NCBI RefSeq assembly: GCF_017313785.1
Contig: NZ_JAFLNL010000007.1
Location: forward strand, 208,186-272,185
DNA length: 64,000 bases
Direction: 5' to 3'
Origin: Flagellimonas aurea
GTDB lineage: Bacteria; Bacteroidota; Bacteroidia; Flavobacteriales; Flavobacteriaceae
Each line of letters starts with the position of its first letter. Positions within the stretch are counted from its first letter, which is position 1. The notes below the pieces were generated by a model. It saw only the letters and a program-made list of their open reading frames with translations. It made no database searches and was not told the origin of the DNA. Positions 45,424 to 53,499 of the stretch are shown here, in pieces. The translations under genes were made by a program, and so were the position numbers.

Positions 45424-46320
45424 TTATCCGTTAAGAGCAACCACTTCCTTGATTTTATCGCCCATCATGTTCTTGAGCATCGTCTCGATACCGTTCTTCA
45501 AGGTGAAGGTAGATGATGGACAACCGCTACATGCTCCTTGAAGGATAACGCTAACAGTACCGCTTTGCTCTTCATAGGATTGAAAAAGGATATTTCCGCC
45601 ATCACCGGCAACGGCTGGCTTTACATATTCTTCCAAAATGTCTATGATTTGTAGCGATGTGTCGTCGTAATCGGTGCCCGATTTTTTCTGCTCAATAGTT
45701 TCCTTGCCCTTTTGGATGGCTTCTGCAGTTACCACCTCCTTGCCGTCGGCAAGGTAATCGCGGATAAATTCGCGCAATTGCATATTGATTTCTTCCCAAT
45801 CGGCCACTTCGTATTTGGTAACGGAAACGTAGTTTTCATCCATAAAAACCTCTTTTACAAAAGGCAAATGGAAAAGTTCCTTGGCCAATGGGGAATCTTT
45901 GGCCTCGTCAATATTCTTGAACTCGTAGGTAGAAGGAACGATTCTTTTGTTGGAAACAAATTTCATTACCGCAGGATTGGGTGTTACCTCGGCATATACC
46001 GTAATCGGCTCTTTTTTGGTAACCGCCTCTTCATTGACCACAGGTTCACCGGCGTTGAGGTACTCTACCAATTGTTGCGCCACTTCATCCTTCACATCGT
46101 CCCACTCCACAATGTCAAAACGTTCCAATGCCACAAAGTTACTGGCAATGTAGACGGTCTTGATAAAAGGGAGGTAGAAAAGTTGCTGTGCCAAAGGGGA
46201 GTTTTTGGCCTCATCAATATTTTTAAACTCGTAATTGCCCTTGACCAAAAAATGGTTGGCTTCCAATTTTATTATTTTGGGGTTGTTGGTGGGAACAACC
46301 GTGATATTGAACTCTTTCAT
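45424..46320 (-). CDS. NifU-family iron-sulfur scaffold/carrier with two Nfu N-terminal domains
   Basis: A 298-residue Nfu-type Fe-S carrier protein. Two consecutive, clearly homologous Nfu_N domains are present (about 1-92 and about 97-190), each with a YEFKNIDEAK motif followed by SPLA and FVKEVF-like text. The C-terminal NifU domain has CSGCPSST, which binds a [4Fe-4S] cluster between two chains. I chose ATG 46320 because TTG 46347 would add a tail unlike the family. Duplicated Nfu_N domains are known in flavobacteria. It is transcribed alone from a very good promoter. Confidence 0.93.
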   Translation of the reverse strand: MKEFNITVVPTNNPKIIKLEANHFLVKGNYEFKNIDEAKNSPLAQQLFYLPFIKTVYIASNFVALERFDIVEWDDVKDEVAQQLVEYLNAGEPVVNEEAVTKKEPITVYAEVTPNPAVMKFVSNKRIVPSTYEFKNIDEAKDSPLAKELFHLPFVKEVFMDENYVSVTKYEVADWEEINMQLREFIRDYLADGKEVVTAEAIQKGKETIEQKKSGTDYDDTSLQIIDILEEYVKPAVAGDGGNILFQSYEEQSGTVSVILQGACSGCPSSTFTLKNGIETMLKNMMGDKIKEVVALNG

Positions 46321-46335
46321 CTTGAATATTTGTTG

Positions 46336-46367
46336 CAAAAATACCAATAGTTGCGATGCGCAGCAAA
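46336..46367 (-). promoter_or_regulatory. Promoter of the Nfu gene
   Basis: On the minus strand TTTG (46367-46364), a 20-base spacer and TATTTTTG (46343-46336) match the consensus exactly. The ATG at 46320 lies 15 bases after the -7 box, giving a short leader. Confidence 0.75.
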
Positions 46368-46444
46368 ATATTATAATAATGTGACATGCTTATCGTTATT
46401 TAAGTGTTTTATAGTATTCGATAATCACTAGCCCCAACCGTCAG

Positions 46445-47440
46445 ATGAGACGAATCTTAACCTCAATGTTTATAGCCTTGTTTTTTGGCTCCTTTGCCAA
46501 GGCCCAAGAAGGTATTCCCGTATATTTCGATTATTTGGCGGATAATTATTATCTAGTGTATCCGTCCATGGCGGGTATTTCGGAAGGTACCAAAATTCGC
46601 CTAACGGCAAGAAAGCAGTGGTTCAACGTGGACGAAGCGCCCAGCCTACAGACCCTGAACATTAATTCTCGAGTTGGGGAACGCAGCGGAATAGGTGGAA
46701 TTCTTTTCAACGATTCCAACGGATACCACTCGCAAACTGGGTTCAAGGCCACTTATGCTCATCATTTGCAATTGGCGGGCGATTTTAGGACCCTCAACCA
46801 ATTATCATTTGGACTGAGTGCAGGCGTAATCCTTAGCAGTTTGGACGAAACCGAATTCAGGTCTGTAGTTCCCGACCCAATTGTCACCGGGGTAAAAAAC
46901 ACAACTAGTTACTTTAATGTCGATCTAGGGGCATCCTATAATCTATTTGAGTTTTATGCACATGTCGCAGTTTTGAATCTTTTAGGAAGTGGACGTGATC
47001 TGTATACGGCTGCCGAGTTTGATAACCTTAGACGTTATTTGTTCTCCGTAGGCTATGTTTTTGGAAGAACTACCCGAATCGAGCCATCCATTTTGTTTCA
47101 AATGACCGACTTTACAAAAGAAAAGACGGTGGACTTGAATGCAAAAGTGTATCGGGATGTGAGTTTTGGAACCGTTTGGGCCGGATTGTCATACCGTCGT
47201 AGTTTTGATGGGGCACAATTTCAATCCAATGGGAATTTTGGAGAGCAGCGCCTTCAACTATTTACACCTATTATCGGGGTCAATGTGAATAGATTCATGT
47301 TTTCTTACAATTATTCGTATCAGTCAGGGGATATCCGTTTTGATAATGGAGGCTTCCATCAAATTACTTTGGGATACGATTTTGGACAAAGCGACCAAGG
47401 CAAACGTTACGACTGTTATTGCCCTGCGGCCAATAATTAA
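46445..47440 (+). CDS. PorP/SprF family type IX secretion-associated membrane protein
   Basis: A 331-residue outer-membrane protein with a signal peptide (about 1-20, ending AKAQ) and a beta-barrel with many aromatic and alternating residues. The pattern PVYFDYLADNYYLVYPSMAGISEG and R(L)TARKQWFNVDEAPSLQTLNINSRV is the PorP/SprF hallmark. Members help attach or export T9SS cargo with type-B C-terminal domains. This copy stands alone, with no cargo gene beside it, unlike the copy at 55469. It is convergent with the vWA gene, with an inverted-repeat element between. Confidence 0.9.
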   Translation: MRRILTSMFIALFFGSFAKAQEGIPVYFDYLADNYYLVYPSMAGISEGTKIRLTARKQWFNVDEAPSLQTLNINSRVGERSGIGGILFNDSNGYHSQTGFKATYAHHLQLAGDFRTLNQLSFGLSAGVILSSLDETEFRSVVPDPIVTGVKNTTSYFNVDLGASYNLFEFYAHVAVLNLLGSGRDLYTAAEFDNLRRYLFSVGYVFGRTTRIEPSILFQMTDFTKEKTVDLNAKVYRDVSFGTVWAGLSYRRSFDGAQFQSNGNFGEQRLQLFTPIIGVNVNRFMFSYNYSYQSGDIRFDNGGFHQITLGYDFGQSDQGKRYDCYCPAANN

Positions 47441-47462
47441 TCCTTTAGTGTAAGAGCGTGAA

Positions 47463-47520
47463 TGTCAGTTCGAGCGCAGTCGAGAACTTTTAATTTATCC
47501 CGACCGCGACCGATGTGACA
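47463..47520. repeat. REP-like inverted-repeat element between convergent genes
   Basis: A 58-base block bounded by TGTCA and TGACA. Its two ends (47463-47487 and the reverse complement of 47496-47520) agree at 17 of 25 positions, and most of the mismatches are A/G. Paired, they could form a long imperfect hairpin. This resembles the dispersed intergenic palindromic repeats known in bacteria, but no second copy is seen in this window. Confidence 0.55.
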
Positions 47521-47524
47521 GACC

Positions 47525-48697
47525 TTATTTGTCCCAAGTATAGTTTTTCTTTGATGCCTGGGCCTTTATAGCGGATAACATGGCATTTTCCAATTCTCCT
47601 GTTTCCTCTTTTTGATTCTCTGCAATGTAAACTTCGCGTTTGGCATTAAGTTCCTGTATCTGTTTTTGGATCTCTTCGCGTTCCATTTTCTTTTGTTTTA
47701 CATAAGCTTTGATTTCGCTCTCGGTTTTTCCTTGGAGTTCTTCGGGAAGATCTTTTTGTGGTAATTCTGCGATTAAGGATTCATCATCTTCAGCGGCATC
47801 TACAAGGTCCCAAGTCGAGTTTTTGTACAATCTGGAACTTTTGCTCACAGCTCTTTTCACGGCTACCACCTCTTCCAATTCTGCTGCATTGGCATCTTGT
47901 GCATATTGAAGCTCCTTTTTTTGTCTGCCAATGGAGCCGTAGGAAATGTAAGTGCCGTTCAATTTTGAATTTAACTTAATGATGACATCGTCATAGGGCG
48001 TGTTAATGTGGACGACCTGTCTGTTATGGTCAATGGCCATATATTCACCGCCGGTAAGTGTGGCCCCGCTCTTCCACATGGTGGAAATACCTTGCTCGTA
48101 ATTGCCACAAAAAATGGTGTTTACAATAACATCCTTCTCCTTGGCATTGGTGGTGGCGTCCTTGTAATCCAGTTTTCCTTGGGTAAAGGGTTCGTTGCCT
48201 GCAATAAATATCATTTTAAGGTCATCGGCATTTTTGCCCCAATCCAATTGTTTCAAAGAAGTATGGATAACCTGTCCGCAATATTCTTCACCTCCATTTG
48301 TGGTCAGTGAGAACAATTTCTCCGAAATTTCATCCAGATCGTTGCTAAAACCCAACACCTGTCTGATGTACCCTTCACGAGAAGAAAGATTGTCATTTCC
48401 ATATTCATAAAGTGCAATTTGAAGTGATGGCCTCTTGCCGGTGCCGCATTTGGCATGGGTAAATTCGTTGACAATATCCCACAACTGGGCCTTGGCCTGA
48501 TTGATGAGCCCATCCATACTGTTGCTTGTATCCAAAAGCAGCGCAATTTTAACGTATTGCTCCGAAGGCTTTTCAGCAGTGGATTGCGTGACCAAAGTTG
48601 TTTTCTCTTTCGTGTGTGCATTAAGGTTGCAACCGTAACTAGTACCTGTCATAAATAACAGAAAAGCCGAACCTAAAAAGTAATTCATATGTTTCAT
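47525..48697 (-). CDS. von Willebrand factor A domain protein, exported
   Basis: A 390-residue protein with an N-terminal signal (about 1-22), possibly a lipoprotein (Cys23 in TSYGC). The vWA domain begins near KIALLLDTSNSMDGLI, where DTSNS is the metal-ion-dependent adhesion site. It continues to about residue 250. The C-terminal third is charged and helical (KSESEIKAYVKQKKMEREEIQ...), probably coiled-coil. Such proteins often mediate protein interactions at the cell surface or periplasm, with no identified partner here. It is a monocistron. Confidence 0.85.
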   Translation of the reverse strand: MKHMNYFLGSAFLLFMTGTSYGCNLNAHTKEKTTLVTQSTAEKPSEQYVKIALLLDTSNSMDGLINQAKAQLWDIVNEFTHAKCGTGKRPSLQIALYEYGNDNLSSREGYIRQVLGFSNDLDEISEKLFSLTTNGGEEYCGQVIHTSLKQLDWGKNADDLKMIFIAGNEPFTQGKLDYKDATTNAKEKDVIVNTIFCGNYEQGISTMWKSGATLTGGEYMAIDHNRQVVHINTPYDDVIIKLNSKLNGTYISYGSIGRQKKELQYAQDANAAELEEVVAVKRAVSKSSRLYKNSTWDLVDAAEDDESLIAELPQKDLPEELQGKTESEIKAYVKQKKMEREEIQKQIQELNAKREVYIAENQKEETGELENAMLSAIKAQASKKNYTWDK

Positions 48698-48879
48698 GAT
48701 GCAATGATTTTTAAAGTTGAGGTAAATGTATCGGCAACTTTGTTCAATTAATATCTAGAATGAGTGACATGGCATTTCAAATGAGCGAATGGAACCAATA
48801 ACTTCGTAAAGAGGTTAAACGGAGGTGTTTTTTAGCTTATTTCGGGTTCTGCCTATTTTTTAAAATGCTTGGGAAGCAG

Positions 48880-48887
48880 TATGTTTA
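48880..48887 (+). promoter_or_regulatory. Possible -7 element directly before the histidine kinase gene
   Basis: TATGTTTA (TAnnTTTA) lies 8 bases before the ATG at 48896, the same geometry as at ruvB and tsaB. No good -33 element is found. Confidence 0.32.
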
Positions 48888-48895
48888 CCTAACGT

Positions 48896-51109
48896 ATGGC
48901 TCAGAAGGTTTACATATTGATATTGATGCTGCTGACCTCGTTGGGTTCTGTTGCCCAACAGGGGAATGCACAAGGTCAAATGCAAATCAAAGGCTCGGTA
49001 AAGGGCAAGGAAAACTATGCCCCAATTTCTGGAGTTCGCGTATCCACCGATAAAGGAGCCTTTACCACCACAAATGCATTGGGCGAGTTTGTTATCAGGG
49101 CTTCCGTAGGAGATATATTGATGGTTGAAGGACCTGAACTTGAAACAGTGCGTTATCGTATCAAATCGGGTGAGGATGTGGATGTGTTGGTGGAAGGTTA
49201 TTACGGTGGGGTTTCGAAAAAGCAAAAACGGGAAGCCATAAGTTCAAGGAGTTCCCTTGCAGACCATCAACGGTTTTTGGATTCGGCCAATGTCTACAAG
49301 AAAACCAATTTGGAAAAGAGCATCGATTTTATCGCACGTTCCATGGAACCTTTGGGAAGTTCGGGCAATAAAAATGAATTTTCTGCCTCGTTACGCACTT
49401 TGGGGGAAATCTATATGTTCCATGAACAGTACGATCTTGCCATCACCAATTTTAAGGATGCCTTGGCCGCACAAGAATCCAACAAGACCAAAATACTGTT
49501 GGGTAAAGCTTATGTGCTGAACAAAAACTTTGAAAGTGCCATCTCTATTTTGGAACCTCTTATAACGGTAAGGAACATGTTACCGTATCAGCGAATCGAA
49601 CTTTTTGAAGCATTGGGAGATGCCAGCAAAGAACTCAATAAATTGAAAGAGGCTCAAGGGTACTATCAGCAGGGACTGCTCATTGCAGAAAAGAATCAAA
49701 TCTCTCCAAAGGAAATCGACCTCAACTCTAAAATTGCGGATGTCTTTGCTAGTGAGGACAGGGTAATAGAGGCCGAAGGATTTTATCAAAATTCCTTGAG
49801 CCTCTCAAAAGAGGTGGCGCCCGAACGCTTGATTCAAGAAAGTGAAAAAGTTGCGGATTTCTATAATCAGAAAAGCCGGTATAATGATGAAATCCAACTG
49901 AGGAAAAGAAATTTGGATGAATTAAAACAAATATCAAAGTCCAGTGTGGCTTCGGCAGAACGGGGAATCAATACTCGGGATACCATCACTTCGCAACGCA
50001 TCAACTATAAGATTGCAAATGCCTATATCGCACAGGACAAATTGGACGAGGCGATTCCCTACCTCGAAAAAAGTATTGTGGAAGCGGACAAGGATGATGA
50101 TCTCGTAGTGCAAAAGGATGCCACGCGAAAATTGTCCGAAGTATATCGCAATAAAGGAGATTATACTAGGGCCTTGGAGTCCTACCAAGATTATGTGGCC
50201 GTGGTGGACAGTCTTTATGTGCGAAAGGAACAGGAAATTTCGAGGGCGGCACGTTTTAATCGGGAGATTGCAAACACACAAAACCGAATTTCCAGCTTGG
50301 AACAGGAACGCGAGCTCAGTCAAAGCAAGTATAGTCTGGCAGTAACGGAGCAACAGTTGTACGAGGAGACCAGCAAGCGTCAAAAATGGATTATCTACTC
50401 CCTGATATTTGGAATTGCCCTTATGGCCCTTACCGCATTCTTGTATTACAGGAGCAATAGGCAGCAAAAATTGGCCAACAACCTTCTAGCGTTGAAATCG
50501 CTCCGGACCCAAATGAATCCGCATTTTATTTTTAATGCGCTCAATTCGGTGAACAATTACATAGCCAAGAGCGATGAGCGAAGCGCCAACCGATTTTTAA
50601 GCGAGTTCTCCGTATTGATGCGTAGCGTACTCGAAAATTCTGAAGAAGACTTTATTCCGCTCGCCAAGGAACTGGAGCTGTTGGAACTTTACATAAAATT
50701 GGAGCATTCACGGTTTTCAGACAAGTTTGATTACGAAATAGACGTGGATAAAAAAATAGATGTGGAAGCCTTTCAAATCCCGCCCATGTTGCTCCAACCC
50801 TATATTGAAAATGCCATCTGGCATGGGTTGCGCTACAAGGAAGAAAAGGGTTCCCTCAAAATCAGAGTGCGACAAATTACTGGAGATATGCTGGAAATCT
50901 GTATTGAGGACGACGGTATTGGAAGAAAAATGTCAGCTGAATTGAAGACAGCCAATCAAAAGAAACAGAAATCAAAAGGCATGGGCAACATCAAAAAACG
51001 CATCCAGATTTTGAACGATATGTACAAAAACAAGGTTGATGTGTCCATTGCTGATTTGAACACTGACCAAACGGGTACAAGGGTATCCTTAAAACTTAAA
51101 AAACAATGA
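48896..51109 (+). CDS. LytS-type sensor histidine kinase with carboxypeptidase-regulatory-like and TPR domains
   Basis: A 737-residue sensor kinase. A signal-like N-terminus (about 1-21) leads to a beta-sandwich similar to the carboxypeptidase regulatory-like domain (about 30-100, KGSVKGKENYAPISGVRVSTDKG). Several TPR helices follow (about 120-440). A membrane helix lies at about 500-520 (IIYSLIFGIALMALTAFLYY). The His_kinase domain has the phospho-acceptor in TQMNPHFIFNALNSVNNYI, and the HATPase has ENAIWHG and DDGIGRK. The sensor part is thus periplasmic or surface-facing with TPRs. The LytTR regulator starts within its stop (ATGA overlap). Confidence 0.92.
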   Translation: MAQKVYILILMLLTSLGSVAQQGNAQGQMQIKGSVKGKENYAPISGVRVSTDKGAFTTTNALGEFVIRASVGDILMVEGPELETVRYRIKSGEDVDVLVEGYYGGVSKKQKREAISSRSSLADHQRFLDSANVYKKTNLEKSIDFIARSMEPLGSSGNKNEFSASLRTLGEIYMFHEQYDLAITNFKDALAAQESNKTKILLGKAYVLNKNFESAISILEPLITVRNMLPYQRIELFEALGDASKELNKLKEAQGYYQQGLLIAEKNQISPKEIDLNSKIADVFASEDRVIEAEGFYQNSLSLSKEVAPERLIQESEKVADFYNQKSRYNDEIQLRKRNLDELKQISKSSVASAERGINTRDTITSQRINYKIANAYIAQDKLDEAIPYLEKSIVEADKDDDLVVQKDATRKLSEVYRNKGDYTRALESYQDYVAVVDSLYVRKEQEISRAARFNREIANTQNRISSLEQERELSQSKYSLAVTEQQLYEETSKRQKWIIYSLIFGIALMALTAFLYYRSNRQQKLANNLLALKSLRTQMNPHFIFNALNSVNNYIAKSDERSANRFLSEFSVLMRSVLENSEEDFIPLAKELELLELYIKLEHSRFSDKFDYEIDVDKKIDVEAFQIPPMLLQPYIENAIWHGLRYKEEKGSLKIRVRQITGDMLEICIEDDGIGRKMSAELKTANQKKQKSKGMGNIKKRIQILNDMYKNKVDVSIADLNTDQTGTRVSLKLKKQ

Positions 51110-51840
51110 TGGAACTAAAGGCGGTCATTGTAGAAGATGAGGCCAACAGCCGCGAAATTCTTCGAAACTATTTGTCCAAATACTGTGAAAACATAACCTT
51201 GCTAGGGGAAGGCGCCACGATAGAGGAGGGATTACAACAAATTAAAAAGCACAATCCAGAATTGGTCTTTTTGGATGTGGAAATGCCCTTTGGCAATGCC
51301 TTCGACCTATTGGACCAAATTCCCGACCGTACTTTTGAAACCATTTTTGTGACGGCCTATAACCAGTACGCTATGGATGCACTCAATCATCATGCGGCTT
51401 ATTATCTGATGAAGCCCATCAATATTGATGAGTTGATCAAGGCGGTCGACTACGTACGCGCCATCAAGGAAAAGGAAAATGCATTGGAGGGAGAGGTACT
51501 GCAAGCTCGTTCCGTAAAAGCGGAAGGAAAAATAACATTGCCCCAGCAAGATGGTTTCCAAGTGCTGGATGTTGCCGATATCTATTTTTGCAAAGCAGAT
51601 GATAATTATACCGAAATATATCTCGAGAAAAAGAAAATTGTAGTAAGCAAAACCCTCAAATATTTTGAAGAAGCCCTGCAATCCTATTCATTTGCTAGAA
51701 TCCACAAATCGTATTTGGTGAATGTTGCCGAAGTAGTGAAATATAAAAAGGGCAAAGGTGGCAGTGTGGTACTGTCAAATGGGAAGGAACTTTCCGTTTC
51801 GGCATCCAAAAAGGCAGACCTATTATCGTATTTTCAATAA
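51106..51840 (+). CDS. LytTR-family response regulator
   Basis: A 244-residue response regulator. The receiver domain (about 1-125) has the phosphorylated aspartate in LVFLDVEMP (about residue 60) and a conserved lysine in LMKPINIDEL. The LytTR DNA-binding domain (about 140-244) includes FCKADDNYTEIYLEKKK and FARIHKSYLVNVAEV. Such domains bind direct repeats. It overlaps the kinase stop by four bases, forming a dedicated two-component pair. No targets can be pointed to in this window. Confidence 0.94.
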   Translation: MMELKAVIVEDEANSREILRNYLSKYCENITLLGEGATIEEGLQQIKKHNPELVFLDVEMPFGNAFDLLDQIPDRTFETIFVTAYNQYAMDALNHHAAYYLMKPINIDELIKAVDYVRAIKEKENALEGEVLQARSVKAEGKITLPQQDGFQVLDVADIYFCKADDNYTEIYLEKKKIVVSKTLKYFEEALQSYSFARIHKSYLVNVAEVVKYKKGKGGSVVLSNGKELSVSASKKADLLSYFQ

Positions 51841-51893
51841 ATTGTCATATCGGCCCAAGTCAAGGACGATAAATAAAATCAAAATGTATCAAC

Positions 51894-52409
51894 ATGATCA
51901 TAAAACCAGTAAGGGGAAAATCCCCGGAGTTTGGAAAGGATTGTTTCATTGCAGAAAATGCAACCATCGTGGGCGAGGTGAGCATGGGCGACCAATGTAG
52001 TGTATGGTTCAATGCTGTAATCCGGGGCGATGTCCATTTTATCAAAATGGGAGATAAAGTGAATGTGCAGGACGGCGCGGTTATCCATTGTACCTATGAG
52101 AAATCCCCGACCACAATAGGGAACAACGTCTCCATAGGGCATAATGCCATAGTGCACGGTTGCACTATTAAGGATAATGTACTGGTTGGTATGGGCAGTA
52201 TCATCATGGACGACTGTGTAGTGGAGAGCAATTCCATAATTGCCGCAGGGGCCGTGGTCACCAAAGGGACCCATGTTGAGGCAGGAAGTATTTACGCAGG
52301 AATGCCCGCCAAGAAAATAAAGGACATCAGTCCAGAAATTTCCAAAGGTGAGATAGACCGAATTGCCAACAACTATGTGAAATACTCCAGTTGGTTCAAA
52401 GAAGAGTAG
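51894..52409 (+). CDS. Gamma carbonic anhydrase family protein
   Basis: A 171-residue left-handed beta-helix protein of hexapeptide repeats, matching gamma-carbonic anhydrase-like proteins (YrdA/PaaY/CaiE group). The zinc ligands are visible as His in VIHCTY and the two in IGHNAIVHGC. Repeats of the type (I/V)GxNxxxGxxx run through about residues 10-140, and a C-terminal helix closes the trimer. Whether it is an active anhydrase cannot be decided. It lies between the LytTR gene and fabD. Confidence 0.88.
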   Translation: MIIKPVRGKSPEFGKDCFIAENATIVGEVSMGDQCSVWFNAVIRGDVHFIKMGDKVNVQDGAVIHCTYEKSPTTIGNNVSIGHNAIVHGCTIKDNVLVGMGSIIMDDCVVESNSIIAAGAVVTKGTHVEAGSIYAGMPAKKIKDISPEISKGEIDRIANNYVKYSSWFKEE

Positions 52410-52440
52410 TAATCGAGCAAACGATAATTCGAATATTCCC

Positions 52441-52448
52441 TATTTTTG
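52441..52448 (+). promoter_or_regulatory. -7 element of fabD
   Basis: TATTTTTG exactly matches TAnnTTTG, 24 bases before the ATG. A -33 TTG is lacking, so the call is tentative. Confidence 0.38.
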
Positions 52449-52472
52449 TCCCACTCAAAAGAATAGACAACT

Positions 52473-53357
52473 ATGAACGCATATATTTTTCCAGGACAAG
52501 GTGCACAATTTGTAGGTATGGGCTTGGACCTGTACGAAAATCACTCCGAGGCACAGGAGCTGTTTGAAAAAGCTAACGAAATTCTTGGTTTTTCCATTAC
52601 GGACATTATGTTCGAAGGTACTGCGGAAGACCTAAAACAGACCAAAGTGACCCAACCTGCCATTTTTTTACACTCCGTAATCTTGAGCAAGGTGTTGGGC
52701 GATAGCTTTAAACCGGATATGGTGGCCGGACATTCCTTGGGAGAATTCTCCGCCTTGGTGGCCAATGGTACCTTGAATTTTGAGGATGGTCTAAAATTGG
52801 TGTCGCAACGAGCCCTTGCCATGCAAAAAGCCTGCGAGATCCAACCAAGTACCATGGCAGCCGTTTTGGGATTGGAAGATGAGGTAGTGGAGAAAATCTG
52901 CTCCGAAGTAGAGGGCATCGTGGTGCCTGCGAACTACAATTGCCCCGGACAATTGGTAATTTCCGGCGAGGTGGATGCCGTTAACGTAGCCTGTGAAAAA
53001 ATGAAAGAAGCCGGGGCACGAAGAGCCTTGTTGTTGCCCGTGGGTGGTGCTTTCCATTCCCCATTGATGGAGCCTGCAAGGGAAGAATTGGCCGCAGCCA
53101 TTGAAGCTACCGAATTTAAGACGCCTAGCTGCCCCATTTATCAAAATGTGACCACAACAGCGGTGTCCGACCCAAATGAAATCCAAAAGAACCTAATACT
53201 CCAATTGACCGCTCCCGTAAAATGGACGCAAAGCGTTCAGCAAATGGTAAAAGGAGGAGCTACATCCTTCGTGGAAGTAGGGCCGGGCAAGGTATTGCAA
53301 GGTTTGGTGAAAAAAATTCACAGTGAGGCCGAAACCAGTTCGGCATCGGTTTCCTAA
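52473..53357 (+). CDS. fabD: Malonyl-CoA-acyl carrier protein transacylase FabD
   Basis: The 294-residue malonyl transferase of fatty acid synthesis, moving malonyl from CoA to ACP. The active-site motif is GHSLGEFSAL (Ser about residue 90), preceded by FPGQGAQFVGMG at the N-terminus. The catalytic His is in GGAFHSPLM. Length is normal. It has its own terminator and stands apart from other fab genes. Confidence 0.95.
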   Translation: MNAYIFPGQGAQFVGMGLDLYENHSEAQELFEKANEILGFSITDIMFEGTAEDLKQTKVTQPAIFLHSVILSKVLGDSFKPDMVAGHSLGEFSALVANGTLNFEDGLKLVSQRALAMQKACEIQPSTMAAVLGLEDEVVEKICSEVEGIVVPANYNCPGQLVISGEVDAVNVACEKMKEAGARRALLLPVGGAFHSPLMEPAREELAAAIEATEFKTPSCPIYQNVTTTAVSDPNEIQKNLILQLTAPVKWTQSVQQMVKGGATSFVEVGPGKVLQGLVKKIHSEAETSSASVS

Positions 53358-53400
53358 TTGGGGAAACACTTTATCCGAATAAATTGAGATTTAAACTAAT

Positions 53401-53425
53401 AGGCAAGGATGTTCCTTGCCTTTTT
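53401..53425 (+). terminator. Terminator after fabD
   Basis: A perfect 9-bp stem (53401-53409 with 53413-53421), 3-base loop, and five T. Closes the fabD transcript 43 bases past its stop. Confidence 0.88.
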
Positions 53426-53499
53426 CGTAATATTGGTTCACCCAACTTACCAACTACACGCAGGCAAAAAGAACGTAACTGAAACGCACGCAATAAATA

